DNA of 64,000 nt from Valencia hispanica (taxonomy: Eukaryota; Chordata; Actinopteri; Cyprinodontiformes; Valenciidae): positions 50,634,286 to 50,698,285 of the forward strand of contig OY747702.1 of assembly GCA_963556495.2 (NCBI GenBank), given 5' to 3'. Shown here in pieces: positions 12,291 to 23,780 of the stretch (position 1 is its first letter; each line of letters starts with the position of its first letter). The notes under the pieces were generated by a model. The model made no database searches. It was not told where the DNA came from and saw only the letters and a list, made by a program, of their open reading frames with translations. A program made the position numbers and the translations under genes.

Positions 12291-13315
12291 CTGCTGTTCA
12301 TTTCATCATTATTTATTTTATTTTTTTTACCAAGTGAAAAGATGTAAGGAGAGAGTTAATTTCCATTTTAAAAGGGAGAGAAAGATGGAGTTGCTTTTTG
12401 CAATTTTTGCTTGTGGAGAAAGAATTTAGCATGTAAAGTCTAAAAACATTTACAACAAGTTCCAGGGAGTTGTTGGTGGGGTTTTCATAATAAAACAGAA
12501 AATCTTTTAGGCTATAGTAAGGCAATAACGAGAATCAAACAAGACAGAAATGTTGTTGCAACAACTTTAAATAAAGATTTTAAAAAATGTCAATCTGCCA
12601 ATGCAAACAAGTGACAGTTCAAATGACTGATAAATGTTTGGGTCTTCTCACAGTAAAAAAAACAGACTACTGACATCAGTGTTGCCAACTTAGCGACTTT
12701 GTCACTATTTCTAACGACTTTTCAGACCCCCTTAACGAGTTTTTTTCCAAAAAGCGCCTAGCGACAAATATAGCGACATCTCTGCCCACCCTTAGCTACT
12801 TTCTGTGAATCTTATATGATACTTAAACGATATTTCCTGCAGATATTTCCTAGAGACCCAGCTTGCTCCTTCCCGACGCTCAGAAAGGGAATGATCTGCG
12901 CATGTGTTTGCTGCATGATCATATTATGTCCACTGACCAATCATAAACCTTTTTCGGTTCATTTCATCCACTCACAAACAACGTTGTTTGGTAGTTAATG
13001 TTAATTCAAAAGTAAAAAATAAACATGACCGATCTTTAATCAGGAATTAAGGCAGAAGCTTGTGTACTAAGTTGCATCTCACACCTGTGGTGCATTCAAG
13101 GAACATTCGAAATGTATGGTGAGTTCAAAAACATAGGACATTTAAAACTTATGACAATAAAAACCACTGAAAATAATATAAGAAATAAACTTCTGTTTAA
13201 TGGCGGTTGGCAAGAAACATTTGATGCATGCTAAATATGCCCTACTTATTTTTACCAAGTTCTAAAAAACAAACAAACAAATTGTTTTTGTCTATTCTTA
13301 GCAACAGCAACAATA
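12291..13315. other. Unassigned stretch with a probable old repeat
   Basis: 12680-12830 has a run of GCGAC/AACGA motifs (AACTTAGCGACTTTGTC, CTAGCGACAAATATAGCGAC) that I associate with a repeated fish sequence, but I cannot name the family. The remainder is AT-rich with no gene. Confidence 0.35.
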
Positions 13316-13505
13316 CAGGTCCTTCTCAAAAAATTAGCATATTGTGATAAAGTTCATTCTTTTCCATAATGTAATGATAAAAATTAAACTTTCATATATT
13401 TTAGATTCATTGCACACCAACTGAAATATTTCAGGTCTTTTATTGTTTTAAAACTGATTATTTTGGCATACAGCTCATGAAAACCCAAAATTCCTATCTC
13501 AAAGA
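13316..13505. repeat. Left terminal inverted repeat of the Tc1 element
   Basis: Matches the complement of 14706-14894 almost base for base. It probably contains the transposase binding site(s); an inner direct-repeat copy follows at about 13500-13522. Confidence 0.9.
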
Positions 13506-13644
13506 ATTAGCATATCATGAAAAGGTTCTCTATACGAGCTATTAACCTAATCATCTGAATCAACTAATTAACTCTAAACTCCTGCAAAAGATTCCTGAGG
13601 CTTTTAAAAACTCCCAGCCTGGTTCATTACTCAAAACCGCAATC

Positions 13645-14649
13645 ATGGGTAAGACTGCCGACCTGACTGCTGCCCAGAAGGCCATCTTTGACACCCTCAA
13701 GCAAGAGGGTAAGACACAGAAAGAAATTTCTGAACGAATAGGCTGTTCCCAGAGTGCTGTATCAAGGCACCTCAGTGGGAAGTCTGTGGGAAGGAAAAAG
13801 TGTGGCAGAAAACGCTGCACAACGAGAAGAGGTGACCGGACCCTGAGGAAGATTGTGGAAAAGGACTGATTCCAGACCTTGGGGGACCTGCGGAAGCAGT
13901 GGACTGAGTCTGGAGTAGAAACATCCAGAGCCACCGTGCAGAGGCGTGTGCAGGAAATGGGCTACAGGTGCCGCATTCCCCAGGTCAAGCCATTTTTGAA
14001 CCAGAAACAGCGGCAGAAGCGCCTGACCTGGGCTACAGAGAAGCAGCACTGGACTGTTGCTCAGTGGTCCAAAGTACTTTTTTCGGATGAAAGCAAATGT
14101 TGCATGTCATTCGGAAATCAAGGTGCCAGAGTCTGGAGGAAGACTGGGGAGAAGGAAATGCCAAAATGCCTGAAGTCCAGTGTCAAGAACCCACAGTCAG
14201 TGATGGTCTGGGGTGCCATGTCAGCTGCTGGTGTTGGTCCACTGTGTTTTATCAAGGGCAGGGTCAATGCAGCTAGCTATCAGGAGATTTTGGAGCACTT
14301 CATGCTTCCATCTGCTGAAAAGCTTTATGGAGATGAAGATTTCATTTTTCAGCACGACCTGGCACCTGCTCAAAGTGCCAAAACCACTGGTAAATGGTTT
14401 ACTGACCATGGTATTACTGTGCTCAATTGGCCTGCCAACTGTCCTGACCTGAACCCCATAGAGAATCTGTGGGATATTGTGAAGAGGAAGTTGAGAGACA
14501 CAAGACCCAACACTCTGGATGAGCTTAAGGCCGCTATCGAAGCATCCTGGGCCTCCATAACACCTCAGCAGTGCCACAGGCTGATTGCCTCCATGCCACG
14601 CCACATTGAAGCAGTCATTTCTGCAAAAGGATTCCCGACCAAGTATTGA
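13645..14649 (+). pseudogene. Tc1 transposase, full length with one in-frame stop
   Basis: DDE transposase. The ATG at 13645 opens MGKTADLTAAQKAIFDTLKQ and ERIGCSQSAVSRHLSGKS, a helix-turn-helix DNA-binding part. The GRKKCGRKR segment that follows resembles an AT-hook/NLS region. Codon 75 (13867-13869) is TGA, after which the same frame runs without a break to GFPTKY and TGA at 14649, the family's usual end. Catalytic motifs are present: WSKVLFSDESK (first Asp), FIFQHDLAPAQSAK (second Asp) and CPDLNPIENLW (Glu). Total length is 334 codons against about 340 in the family. The stop is the only break I see. A CGA-to-TGA change by CpG decay is a plausible origin, by inference. Confidence 0.92.
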
Positions 14650-14705
14650 GTGCATAACTGAACATAATTATTTAAGGGTTGACTTTTTTTATATCAAAAC
14701 ACTTT

Positions 14706-14894
14706 TTTTGAGATAGGAATGTTGGGTTTTCAAGAGCTGTATGCCAAAATCATCAGTTTTAAAACAATAAAAGACCTGAAATATTTCAGTTGGTGTGCAA
14801 TGAATCTAAAATATATGAAAGTTTAATTTTTATCATTACATTATGGAAAAGAATGAACTTGATCACAATATGCTAATTTTTTGAGAAGGACCTG
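14706..14894. repeat. Right terminal inverted repeat of the Tc1 element
   Basis: Complement of the left arm, ending GAGAAGGACCTG before TA. Confidence 0.9.
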
Positions 14895-14925
14895 TAGGTG
14901 AGTCACTCTTTAAAAACGTGTTACA

Positions 14926-14954
14926 TTTTCACATTCAATGATTGAATGTGAAAA
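14926..14954. repeat. 29-bp perfect palindrome
   Basis: The arm TTTTCACATTCAAT, one central G at 14940, then its exact complement ATTGAATGTGAAAA. It lies 31 bp outside the Tc1 end. Confidence 0.95.
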
Positions 14955-15298
14955 GTGCAGATCCTCTAACAACCATATGGTGGAGCAGCTTTAAGTGGCT
15001 ATGCTGGTGGGACAAATTTACACTATTCTTAAAACTTCACTGTGGGCCACACAAAACCATTCCAAGGGCTGCAAATGACACCTGAACCATACTTTAAACA
15101 TCTCTGATCTACCTCAAAACAGGCTTGTTTTCAACTGCCTTTTTAGGACAAGTTAGTTTGATACCTAGTGGAATGCACTGGTGTAGGTGTTTTTGTTCTT
15201 AATAATGGTTTGATGTCAACACTAAAATCTTTTATTCTTCCCTTAATAACAATTTCAAACCAAATGGTAATGTCAGTGTGATCAGTTAGGGCTTAGAT
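14955..15298. other. Spacer between Tc1 and hAT elements
   Basis: No gene or repeat recognised. Confidence 0.5.
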
Positions 15299-15444
15299 AT
15301 GGTGTGTGGTGATGGTAATTTCGATTCTTTTTACTGAATCGAGTTTGAATGAGTCACTCTGCAAAATGAATCGGGGTTTTTTGAGTCATTTGAGTCCCTG
15401 AGTCAGTTGCCCAGAGAGTGCAAAAAATTTAAATTCTCCCTCAA

Positions 15445-15446
<2 letters not shown>

Positions 15447-15513
<67 letters not shown>
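15447..15513. repeat. (AT)n microsatellite
   Basis: About 33 AT units inside the hAT-type element. Confidence 0.95.
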
Positions 15514-15516
<3 letters not shown>

Positions 15517-15537
15517 AGCGAAATTCTCATTATTTGT

Positions 15538-15815
15538 GTCAGATTCAGAAAGAAATCTGTCATCCTCAGACAAAACAGCTTCAAACCAAACTGCCTCAGA
15601 AAAACATCTCAAAGGAGTCAGGTATCGGAAAAAACAGTCAGACGAAAAGTTATCAGTCAGATATCAGACATCAGATGAAACTTAGTCAGGTCTCAGGAAA
15701 ACCGCTGTCAGAAAAAGTAGAGTCAGACGAAAAAGTCTCAAATAAAAAGTTATCAGAATTAGCTGAAAAATATCACGCGTCACGGACGAAGCTGAAGTTA
15801 GCTTCCGATTCGTAA
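15538..15815. repeat. Left arm of a long internal inverted repeat
   Basis: About 280 bp that pairs with the complement of 16434-16800. Shared landmarks are AAACATCTCAAAGGAGTCAG, AGTCAGACGAAAAGTTATCA, AAAACCGCTGTCAGAAAAAG and GCTGAAAAATATCACGCGTC. A 93-codon serine/lysine-rich frame runs through it (SDEKVSNKKLSEL), probably because the DNA is built from short AGTCAGACGAAAA-like units and not because it is a gene. Confidence 0.85.
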
Positions 15816-15834
15816 TTGTGTAAAGGGCAATTCC

Positions 15835-16412
15835 ATTGAACCTTTGCTAACCTAGACTACATTAAACCAAGTCCTGATCAAAAACTGCAATACTTGGACT
15901 TTTCAAATCTGGACTGAAGTACTCTACACAGCATGTAGATTCATTAAAACACATTTTGTGAGTTGTGAAACCATTTTTTTATTTGTGAAAATGCAAATTA
16001 GGTTAATTTTATGGTATTTTTACCATCTAGACAACATTAGACCAGGTTCTGATCAAAAACTACAATACTTGGACTCTTCAAATCTGGACTGAAGTACTTT
16101 ACACAGCATGTAGATTCATTAAAACACAGTTTCTGATTTGTGAAACCTATATTCTATTTATTAATATGCAAATTAGGTTCATTTTATATTTCTAGCATCC
16201 AGACCACATTACACCAGGTTCTGATCAAAAACTACAATACTTGGACTCTTCAAATCTGGACTGAAGTACTCTACACAGCATGTAGATTCATTAAAACACA
16301 GTTTCTGATTTGGGAAACCTTTTATTATATTTGTGAAAATGCAAATTAGGTTCATTTTATGACATTTCTGTCATCCAGACCACATTAGATCAGGTCCTGA
16401 TCAAAAATTAAA
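15835..16412. repeat. Tandem array, about 174-bp unit, three copies plus a partial
   Basis: The landmark CTGATCAAAAACT recurs at about 15876, 16051, 16223 and 16399, so the period is 172-176 bp. Each unit also carries TTCAAATCTGGACTGAAGTA and CAGCATGTAGATTCATTAAA and ends with ATGCAAATTAGGTT. The array forms the loop between the two inverted arms. Confidence 0.93.
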
Positions 16413-16433
16413 ACATATTGCGAATTGGAAGCT

Positions 16434-16800
16434 ACGAATCGGAATCTAACTTCAGCTTCGTCCATGACGCGTGATATTTTTCAGCTAATTCTGATAACTT
16501 TTCATTTGAGATTTCTTCGTCTGACTCTACTTTTTCTGACAGCGGTTTTCCTGAGACCCGACTAATTTTCATCTGATGTATGATACCTGACTGATAACTT
16601 TTCGTCTGACTCTGTTTTTTCCGAGACCTGACTCCTTTGAGATGTTTTTCTGAGGCCGTTTGGTTTGAAGCAGTTTTGTCCGAGGATGAAAGAGGTTTTT
16701 CTGACGCTGAGAGAGTTTTGTCTGAAGATGACGGATGTTTTTCTGACGCTGAGGGAGTTTTGTCTGAGGATGACAGATGTTTTTCTTAATCTGACACCTG
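16434..16800. repeat. Right arm of the inverted repeat with a 42-bp minisatellite
   Basis: Complementary to 15538-15815. Its outer part (about 16670-16795) has three copies of a 42-bp unit where the left arm has one. Read on the minus strand each unit keeps frame and gives RKTSVILRQNSLSV-like peptides, inside a 102-codon open frame (16870 to 16562). Confidence 0.82.
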
Positions 16801-17248
16801 AGTCTGAGGATGTCCTAAAATGAACACCGTAGGAGGGGGTGAGTGAGTCGTTCATGCTACGATTCAGCACCAGACATTGCGCAAGCTAGCTCCGGCTAGC
16901 TCTCAGAAAGGGAGGGGGTGAGTAACTCAAATGTGCTGTTAGCATGTTAGCAGAGCGATGCTACTGTGAACTAATGAGCCATTCTCGTCACGATTTTAGC
17001 TTTGTACTCAGGGTTTTTTCTTCCAGTCTAGAGCAGAAATGTTTTTGTTAAGAAACTGGCTGGTGTTTTTTCCACAAATTTAATTGCAAGCTACGCATAT
17101 TTCTACTAATGAAATTAGTTTACTATTAGTAACAGGAATGAGTCAGTAAATGAGTCACTTGGGATTGTGAATCATGATTCACGAGTCAGTAAAGTGATTC
17201 TCGAGTATTGAACGATTCGTTCATGACTCACACATCACTAATGGTGTG

Positions 17249-17994
17249 TTCACTGATCAAAATAATACACCGAGACAATGCTAGTCACAGGCTTATTGCT
17301 CTGTGCATCTCCAGCTAAGTACCTACAAAACTAATTAAATAGCAGCACACAGGTGTGTCATACTGGATCATGTTAATTAGATTATAGATTATGATGCAAT
17401 ATAAGTAGGTATATAGCCAAATGAAGTTAATTTAAATAACTGCAAGTTCTCAAAAGATATTTTCTAAGACAGGAAAACGTTATGTTAGCTTTCTGTACAA
17501 TTGCCCATATAATAGAGAGCCTTAGTGATAAAGTATTTGAATTGTGATACATTTTCCGACCTTCTGAGGCAGAGCAAGAGGCCCAAAATAAATCTGTTGT
17601 AATCAAGTTTTGGTTCAAAGCATAATGATGATGTGTAAGACTTAATGTTTATCCAAATTAATTACAGTTTTTATTTTAACATGTCTGCTACATTTGTGAG
17701 CATCCTGAATTAAGATGTACCAGTGAACAAATGCATCACACACTCATATTCTGATCATCTGCAGGATTACCTAATCTTCTTACATTTCCTCATTCTGTGA
17801 TCTTTTAAATTTGGGATTAGGAAGCCAACTTGACAAACTTTTTCCAGGGTTAGTTGTTGCAGTTATCTGGTCCTTTTTGGGCTCTATCCTCGGCATGCTG
17901 ACAGTGTATTAGCTGTTTATCACATACTCTGCAGTTTCAGTGCTGACTGCTGTGGCTGTTTATTGGTAGAAGCTCGTGTTGTCACATTTCTCCT
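17249..17994. other. AT-rich stretch, no gene seen
   Basis: No coding signal or named repeat. The segment directly before the TTAA element has ordinary composition. Confidence 0.5.
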
Positions 17995-17998
17995 TTAA

Positions 17999-18645
17999 AG
18001 GGATACACCACCCCTAAGTGAAAATTAGTCTGTTGCCATATTCCCCAGAGTTAGATAAGTGAGAAAAAGCATTTTGTAACCAGCCCAGTTACTGAATGAA
18101 GTGCATCATCAATGTCTGTAAGTAATGTTCCAATTACTCTGATTCCTTGGGTGTTGCTGAGTTATTACAAATTACTATGATTGTGATGTGTGGCTGACAT
18201 TGTTACCTCCAGGTTTACTGTATAATATTTACAACAATGACTGTAAATGGTGAGTTTTGTAGAGTAAATCACTTTTAGGTTTCTTTGTGGGGGCTGTGTC
18301 ATGTCCTTGCACCTTGCAGTGGCGGCTTACAGCAGTGCTTTGTCGTAATGTAGTCCCAAGTCTAAATCAGCTCCTTTGTGTTACCTATTAATTTCATTTG
18401 CGATCGATCTGATTATTGAGCTCAGCTAGATTAATTACGATCATTATTGAGTAATTTTTATGACTTTTGCATACGAAATGCTAGCTGTTACCAGTCACTT
18501 ACATTGTTTATCCTAAACTAAAGCAAACGGACTGCTGCCAGATTAAGAGAATGACTGGGCTGGCTACTAAATGCTTTTTTCTCACTTATCTAACTCTGGG
18601 GAAGATGACAACAGACAAAATTTCATTTAGAGGTGGAATATCGCT
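17999..18645. mobile_element. TTAA-target DNA element (Kolobok-like MITE)
   Basis: TTAA lies at both borders (17995-17998 and 18646-18649). The ends are AGGGATACACCACCCCTAAG and, on the complement, AGCGATATTCCACCTCTAAA. The inverted repeat continues about 100 bp, including CCCCAGAGTTAGATAAGTGA identical on both sides. No protein is encoded in its 647 bp. TTAA targets occur in Kolobok and piggyBac; the AGGG-type start favours Kolobok. Confidence 0.8.
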
Positions 18646-18679
18646 TTAAAGAAAACAAAAGATAAATGTGAAAACTGTT

Positions 18680-19085
18680 TTACCATCTTGATACCATACC
18701 ACTTTTATTTTGTATAGCACTTTATACACAGCCACACAGCTGACCAAAGTGCTTTCACAGTAAGGTAAAAGACACACTAAATACATTTAAAAAAAGACAC
18801 AAGCACATTAAAAGGTTGAGAGCAAGTAACACAAGAAATTAAGAGCAGACAACCGACCTGCGGCTAAATTTTAAAACCCAGGGAGAAATAATAGATCTTT
18901 AACAAAGAATTAAAAATGGCTAAAGAGGACGCCTGGCTGACTACAAGAGGGAGTTTGTTCCACAATTTTTGGTAGCTTACTGAGAAAGCTCTTTGACCCC
19001 GTGATTTACAGCTAGCTATCGGGACCTCCAAAAGTAGTTGACTGGAAGACCTAAGCGTTCGGCAGGGTCTGTTTGGAGAAAACAA
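18680..19085 (-). pseudogene. L2/CR1-like LINE, C-terminal remnant and 3' UTR
   Basis: The minus strand reads LRSSSQLLLEVPIASCKSRG, then RAFSVSYQKLWNKLPLVVSQ and ASSLAIFNSLLKIYYFSLGF, the conserved tail of L2-type reverse transcriptase proteins. Below 18860 follows a typical 3' UTR ending TATAGCACTTTATACACAGC on the plus strand. The copy is 5'-truncated before any catalytic motif. Confidence 0.75.
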
Positions 19086-21840
19086 ATCAGTGTGATAAAC
19101 ATGACAGTGTCATGAAAAAAGTTAGGCTTTTTTGTTGACCACATAAGGAAGAGGGAAAACTGGAAAACATTGCAAATACAAATGTGTAGTAAAGCTGACA
19201 ATGTTATAGATCATAACAGCATTGTAGAAGATACACAAGTAATTACTTGCAATCTGTCACAACCAAATTGACTGTATTGTGGTTTGTTCATCAGACACAA
19301 ACTTTCCCCAAGTTGTCAACAATTTCCTCAAGCGTTTTTACGACTAAAAGTAATATTTATAGTGTTTGTCTGCACAGTGAAAGGAGACATGTGTTCTGCA
19401 ATTACAAGAACTGATGTGAAACTGTGGACAACTGCATTATTTTTCTACTGAATACATTCTCGGTCAAAGTATTATTTATTTACTAAGAGTGAGGATTTGA
19501 GTGGTCTGGGTTGTTTTTTTGGAGATTTTATTTTCTTCCTTTCTGTAATTTGGTCTCTGTCCTATACAAAACTTATGTTCCATTAGACAATAAATCATTT
19601 CACACACACAGAATATTCCAGGTTGAACAGAGATGCTGCTTCTGATTGGCGTGTTGAAGACGTAACCAGAAAAACTTCCTACATCATGGTGAAAATGGAA
19701 TTTTGCTTTCAGTTGTCACATGTTCAAAAGGCTCTTCGTGGGAGCTAAAACTTAGACTTTTGATTAAAAAAATATATATATGCTGTTTTGAATTATTGAA
19801 AGCCAGATAAATAATATATGTAATAGGAAAGCTCAAAAGACCCATAACTCTTTTGTAAGTTAAAGATAATAGGATAAGTTGAGTAGCATTGCAGGTACAG
19901 AGACTAAAAAACCAAAAACAAACGAGACATGATTTTTCTTCAACAGTGGAGTCTTGCTCAGTGAGTATGCATAGAGACTATTGCAGTTGAGTGTAATATT
20001 TATTGTTTTCATGGGAACAACTAACCATGAAGCTCTCTGCCATTGCTCTTTTGCACTTGGATAGCTCGTTTAGCTTTTTTTTGGACCCATCTGTCAGAAC
20101 TTATGAGGGGCACGTCTGGCCATGGCTGGTTTATGGTGAAATCATGTTCTTTCCTCTTCTAAATTATGACTCCAAATGAACTCCCTCTATCATTCCAATT
20201 TTTGCCCATCACCTCATGTGTGGATGAGTTTGGTTTGATTTCTTTACATGTGTGGATTACTTAAGTTGTTGCCAATATCTGGTGTTAATTTTATTTCAGT
20301 TGGACTCCTTAGAAATATTTAAACCGAAATAAAACTTCGATGTGTTCTAACTTCATTTAGCTGCTGTACATTTAAGATACATTTTTAGGAAATAAACATC
20401 AAAAATTCCCTACCTTGAGATTTCAGAAGGATAAAACTCTTCAAGCATTTTTTGCACACTTTTGGGTAAATTCACAAAGCTTTTTACAGATCATAAATAT
20501 GTGCAAACTACTCTTTTGAATGTTAATTTATTTTTGAAACAAGATAAATAGTCATAGCTCAGCCTAAAATAGCTCTGCAAGCAAAAAGGGTCTCTCCAAG
20601 CTTATTCAGTTTAACTGCATTTTGCGCATCCATTAGGGGAAAGTTATAAATTACATATTTAGGTGATTTATAAAAAAAAATTTTTACACTAGAGGTAAAA
20701 AAACAAAACAAAACAAAACAATTTAGATAATTTGTTTCTGCTGGACAAGATTTGCAGCTGTACCTTTCATGTGCAAAACAGGGCATAAAATGGGCAAAAC
20801 TATGTAGCTTAAGTGTTTGCCTCATAAATCCCCCTATTATCGTATTTTTAAGTGTTAATCAGTGGTAATGCTTCAATTATGAAAAAACTGAAACAGTCAA
20901 CTATGATAAAATAAGTCAACACTTAAACTTGATAGTGCTTCTTTAGAAGAAGTTTATAAAAGAAGGATTATCTGGTACTGTTATCAACCAGCAAAATATA
21001 ATTATTATAATTATTTGAATAAATAAACCCGCTTAAAATAAAAATATACTTATTATTAATTATATTTATTATTAATTATAATTAATTAAATATAATTAAT
21101 TATAAATAAATCTAACTGCAGATACTTTATATTAAAATACTTACAACACCTTGGGACTGTTATTTGAAACAAGGCAAACACCATATTTCTTACTGTGAGA
21201 ACAGCAGGATTGTAACTGACCTGAAGTATGACTATTCTTTTTTTTCATTGCTGACATTTGCAAATGTTTGCCTCTAAGCCCTTGCAGTCTCAAGTTGCTT
21301 TGGTCCCATGCTGATCTCTAAGTTTTATGCAATCCAACCCCATTTCCAATTGTAAAGTAGTTTCCTAATACAAAGGATTTTATGAGTTTAGGAATTGCAT
21401 TAATTGGCCCCTCTTCATGTTACACTGCCCCAGAGTATAAAGTACTGCATGGCAGTGGCAGTGGTAGTTTTTGTGTGTCTATTTTACATAGAAGAAAAAC
21501 AAACATTGTACTGTGCTGCGACAATGTGAAAGGTCAGTTTTAAATGTTAAATGAATGATTGGGGGAAAAAAAATCATTTGGTGTTCCTCTAGCTGGTTTA
21601 TAACTCCAAAATAAGCACAACCAAAAATAAATGTAAAACCTTGTGTATAAAAAAGCTGAAACATTTTTACCAAGATCAAAACTAACCTATTTGATAGGAA
21701 CACAACTACTATGTAATGTTATTAATTCAACAAAATTACTTCCAAGTAAGAATATCAATTAGGGAAACTTGGCATCTGTGACATTTTTTTAAACCTTTGT
21801 TGTATAAGTATTGTGTTGGACTCTCATCTATCCAATAAAT
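19086..21840. other. AT-rich stretch, no gene seen
   Basis: Open frames up to 88 codons look random. 21050-21115 is a strongly AT-rich, self-complementary patch of ATTAATTATAATTAATTAAA type. Confidence 0.55.
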
Positions 21841-21844
21841 CGCC

Positions 21845-22870
21845 AGCCACTATTAGAAACACTAGTTTGATTGCTTGTCAGTACACATACAGTAGCAAAT
21901 TAACCAATCACATGGCAGCAACTCAAATTATTTAGGCATCTACAGTAGTTGTGGTGAAGACATGTGCTGTTGGTTCAACCCAAGCATTAGAATGGGAGAA
22001 GAAAGTTGATTTAAGTGACCTTAATTGTAGTGTGGTTTTTGGTCCAAGACGGGCTTTCAGCATTTCAGAAAACTGCTGGATCTACCGGGATTATTTTTCC
22101 CCCCTCTCTGTCTAACTCCTTCAGGCTTATAGAGATCGAAGAAAGAGAAAATATTTAGGGAGCTTTGGTTGTGAACAAAAATGCCTTGTTGATGTGAAAG
22201 AATAGGCATACTAGTTTGAGATGATAGAAAGGTAACAGTAGCTCAAACAAATACTCATTTCAACCAAGGTATGTATATTACTCCTGAATCAACAACAAGC
22301 ATTTAGGCTACAATAGCAGCGGACCACACTGGGTGTCCCTCCTGTCAGCTAAAAACAGAAAACTAAGGCTACATTTCAGACAGGCTCACCAAAATTGGTG
22401 AGGCTGTTTAAGTTCCTTAATTGGGCAATAACTGATTGGAAAACGTTGCTTGGTCAGAAGAGTCTTCATTTTAGCTACGATGTTCAGATGATAGGATCAG
22501 GATTTGGTGTAAACAACATGAAAAATTGGAAACATCCTGTGTGGATCACCTCTTAAACAGGTCTATAAGTTTATTGTACTCCAGTGGCCTTCACAGTCAC
22601 CATATCTCAGTTCCAACAGAGCACATTTGGGATGCAGTGGAACAGGAGATTCACATCACCAATGTGCAAGTGTTAATTCTGCAGTGAAATTAAAAAAATA
22701 AAGCTCCAGCAATTGTGGAATGCAGTCATGTCAATATGGACCAAAAACTCATCAAATTGTTTCGGACACCTTCTTGAATCTGTGGAAAAATTAGTACTTT
22801 ATTCCCTACAAGTTGTAGATAAGTCATCAGTAAATGTGGTTAGCCATGAATATATATATTTTTTTAAATT
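21845..22870 (+). pseudogene. Old Tc1-like transposon with decayed transposase
   Basis: The order of motifs matches a known fish Tc1 lineage at DNA level: AATCGCCAGCCACTATTAG (old terminus) near 21840, TGGTCCAAGACGGGCTTTCA, AAAATGCCTTGTTGATGTG, GTAACAGTAGCTCAAACAAA, CCTCCTGTCAGCTAAAAACA, ACAGGCTCACCAAAATTGG, then TTGGGATGCAGTGGAACAGG and TCATGTCAATATGGACCAAA. A piece of the catalytic domain between about 22540 and 22570 is missing. The frame is interrupted many times, for example WDAVEQEIHITNVQ in one frame only. It is an ancient fossil, much older than the Tc1 at 13316. Confidence 0.75.
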
Positions 22871-23780
22871 AGAAGAGGTGCATTATTTTCCTATATTAAA
22901 TCTCATTTAGGTGTCATGTATAAAACAGTGCTGCACACATCAGTTTCCTGAAAATCAGTCATTCACAGTAAAACAAAAGCATACTTTGGAAACAGTTTTG
23001 AGAAAACAAGAAAAAAAATGTTATTTTCTGCAATTATGTTTTTATTTTATTTATTATGCTGGAACTTATGTGCTGTTTACATGAATATTATAATGAATTT
23101 ATTGGTCATGCATGAATTAGGTGATTATTAAAAGCTCATTAAGAGCCCCGTTAAACAGGATAGACTCAGGTTTGGCCAGATAACCCTTGAAACCAATGAC
23201 TGAGTCCCACATGATTCAGTAATAAAACAAACTAATTTTATTAAAAAAACAAAACAACTGTCACTGTTTCTGAATTACCCACAGATGGTAAACTGTCTCT
23301 CTTCATTTTTGCTCCTTCTAATCAAACGTGGCAGGTCTAAATTACGATGCCTGTTTTTGCCTCCAATTTGCCATTTTACCACTCTGGAATCCAGTTTCCT
23401 CATGGAGCAAAGAAATGTTTTGGACTAGCTAGATGGCTTTTTGGTCTGGCATAAGGTTCACACTCCAGGTTTTTTCCTGGCCACCGTCTGTTCTGTAATT
23501 TGGTGAAAGGTCAGCTTTACAGCTGCTGAGTAGGTGGAAACCTGCACTGTGGTGTTTCAGGATGGCTCAGACTGCACTTTAAAGCTACGAACAGATCCAA
23601 ATTTGCTGTGAGCAGTATAAGTGAATTATTTTGATGCAAACATGAACAGATTCTTGTAATGCAGTTTCTTTTTATATACCATCTTTATAGCTCTGGGATC
23701 ATGTCTGTGGTGTGGACACTTGGAAATTCCTTTCAAAATGAAAAGCAAGACTTACAATACTGTAGTACCTTCCTTAATCT
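22871..23780. other. AT-rich stretch, no gene seen
   Basis: Nothing recognised. Confidence 0.5.

Larger units (their letters stand above)
13316..14894 (+). mobile_element. Nearly complete Tc1/mariner transposon
   Basis: Both ends read CAGGTCCTTCTCAAAAAATT on their own strands and TA flanks them (13314-13315 and 14895-14896). The terminal inverted repeats are about 190 bp (13316-13505 and 14706-14894) with only about five mismatches by eye, which points to a young insertion. The left arm holds an inner copy of the end motif (CAAAGAATTAGCATATCATG near 13500), as in IR/DR-type elements. The right inner copy is degraded. The length of 1579 bp is normal for a full element. Confidence 0.95.
15307..17240. 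mobile_element. hAT-type non-autonomous element with fold-back and tandem-repeat core
   Basis: The 8-bp sequence ATGGTGTG occurs just before (15299-15306) and just after (17241-17248) the element, a hAT-like target duplication. The ends are TGGTGATGGTAATTTCGATT and, on the complement, TAGTGATGTGTGAGTC. Both subterminal regions are filled with GAGTCA and GAATCG motifs (15340-15410 and 17135-17225), as expected for hAT transposase binding regions. No hAT transposase is encoded. The interior consists of a (TA)n tract, a long inverted repeat and a tandem array, listed separately. Confidence 0.85.

Noticed and set aside
13762..14049. Minus-strand frames within the Tc1 (also 13560-13934 and 14221-14655)
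   Set aside because: Shadows of the transposase on the other strand.
15835..16412. CRISPR-like array
   Set aside because: The repeats are 172-176 bp, directly adjacent, with no unique spacers, and the DNA is from a vertebrate. It is an ordinary tandem repeat.
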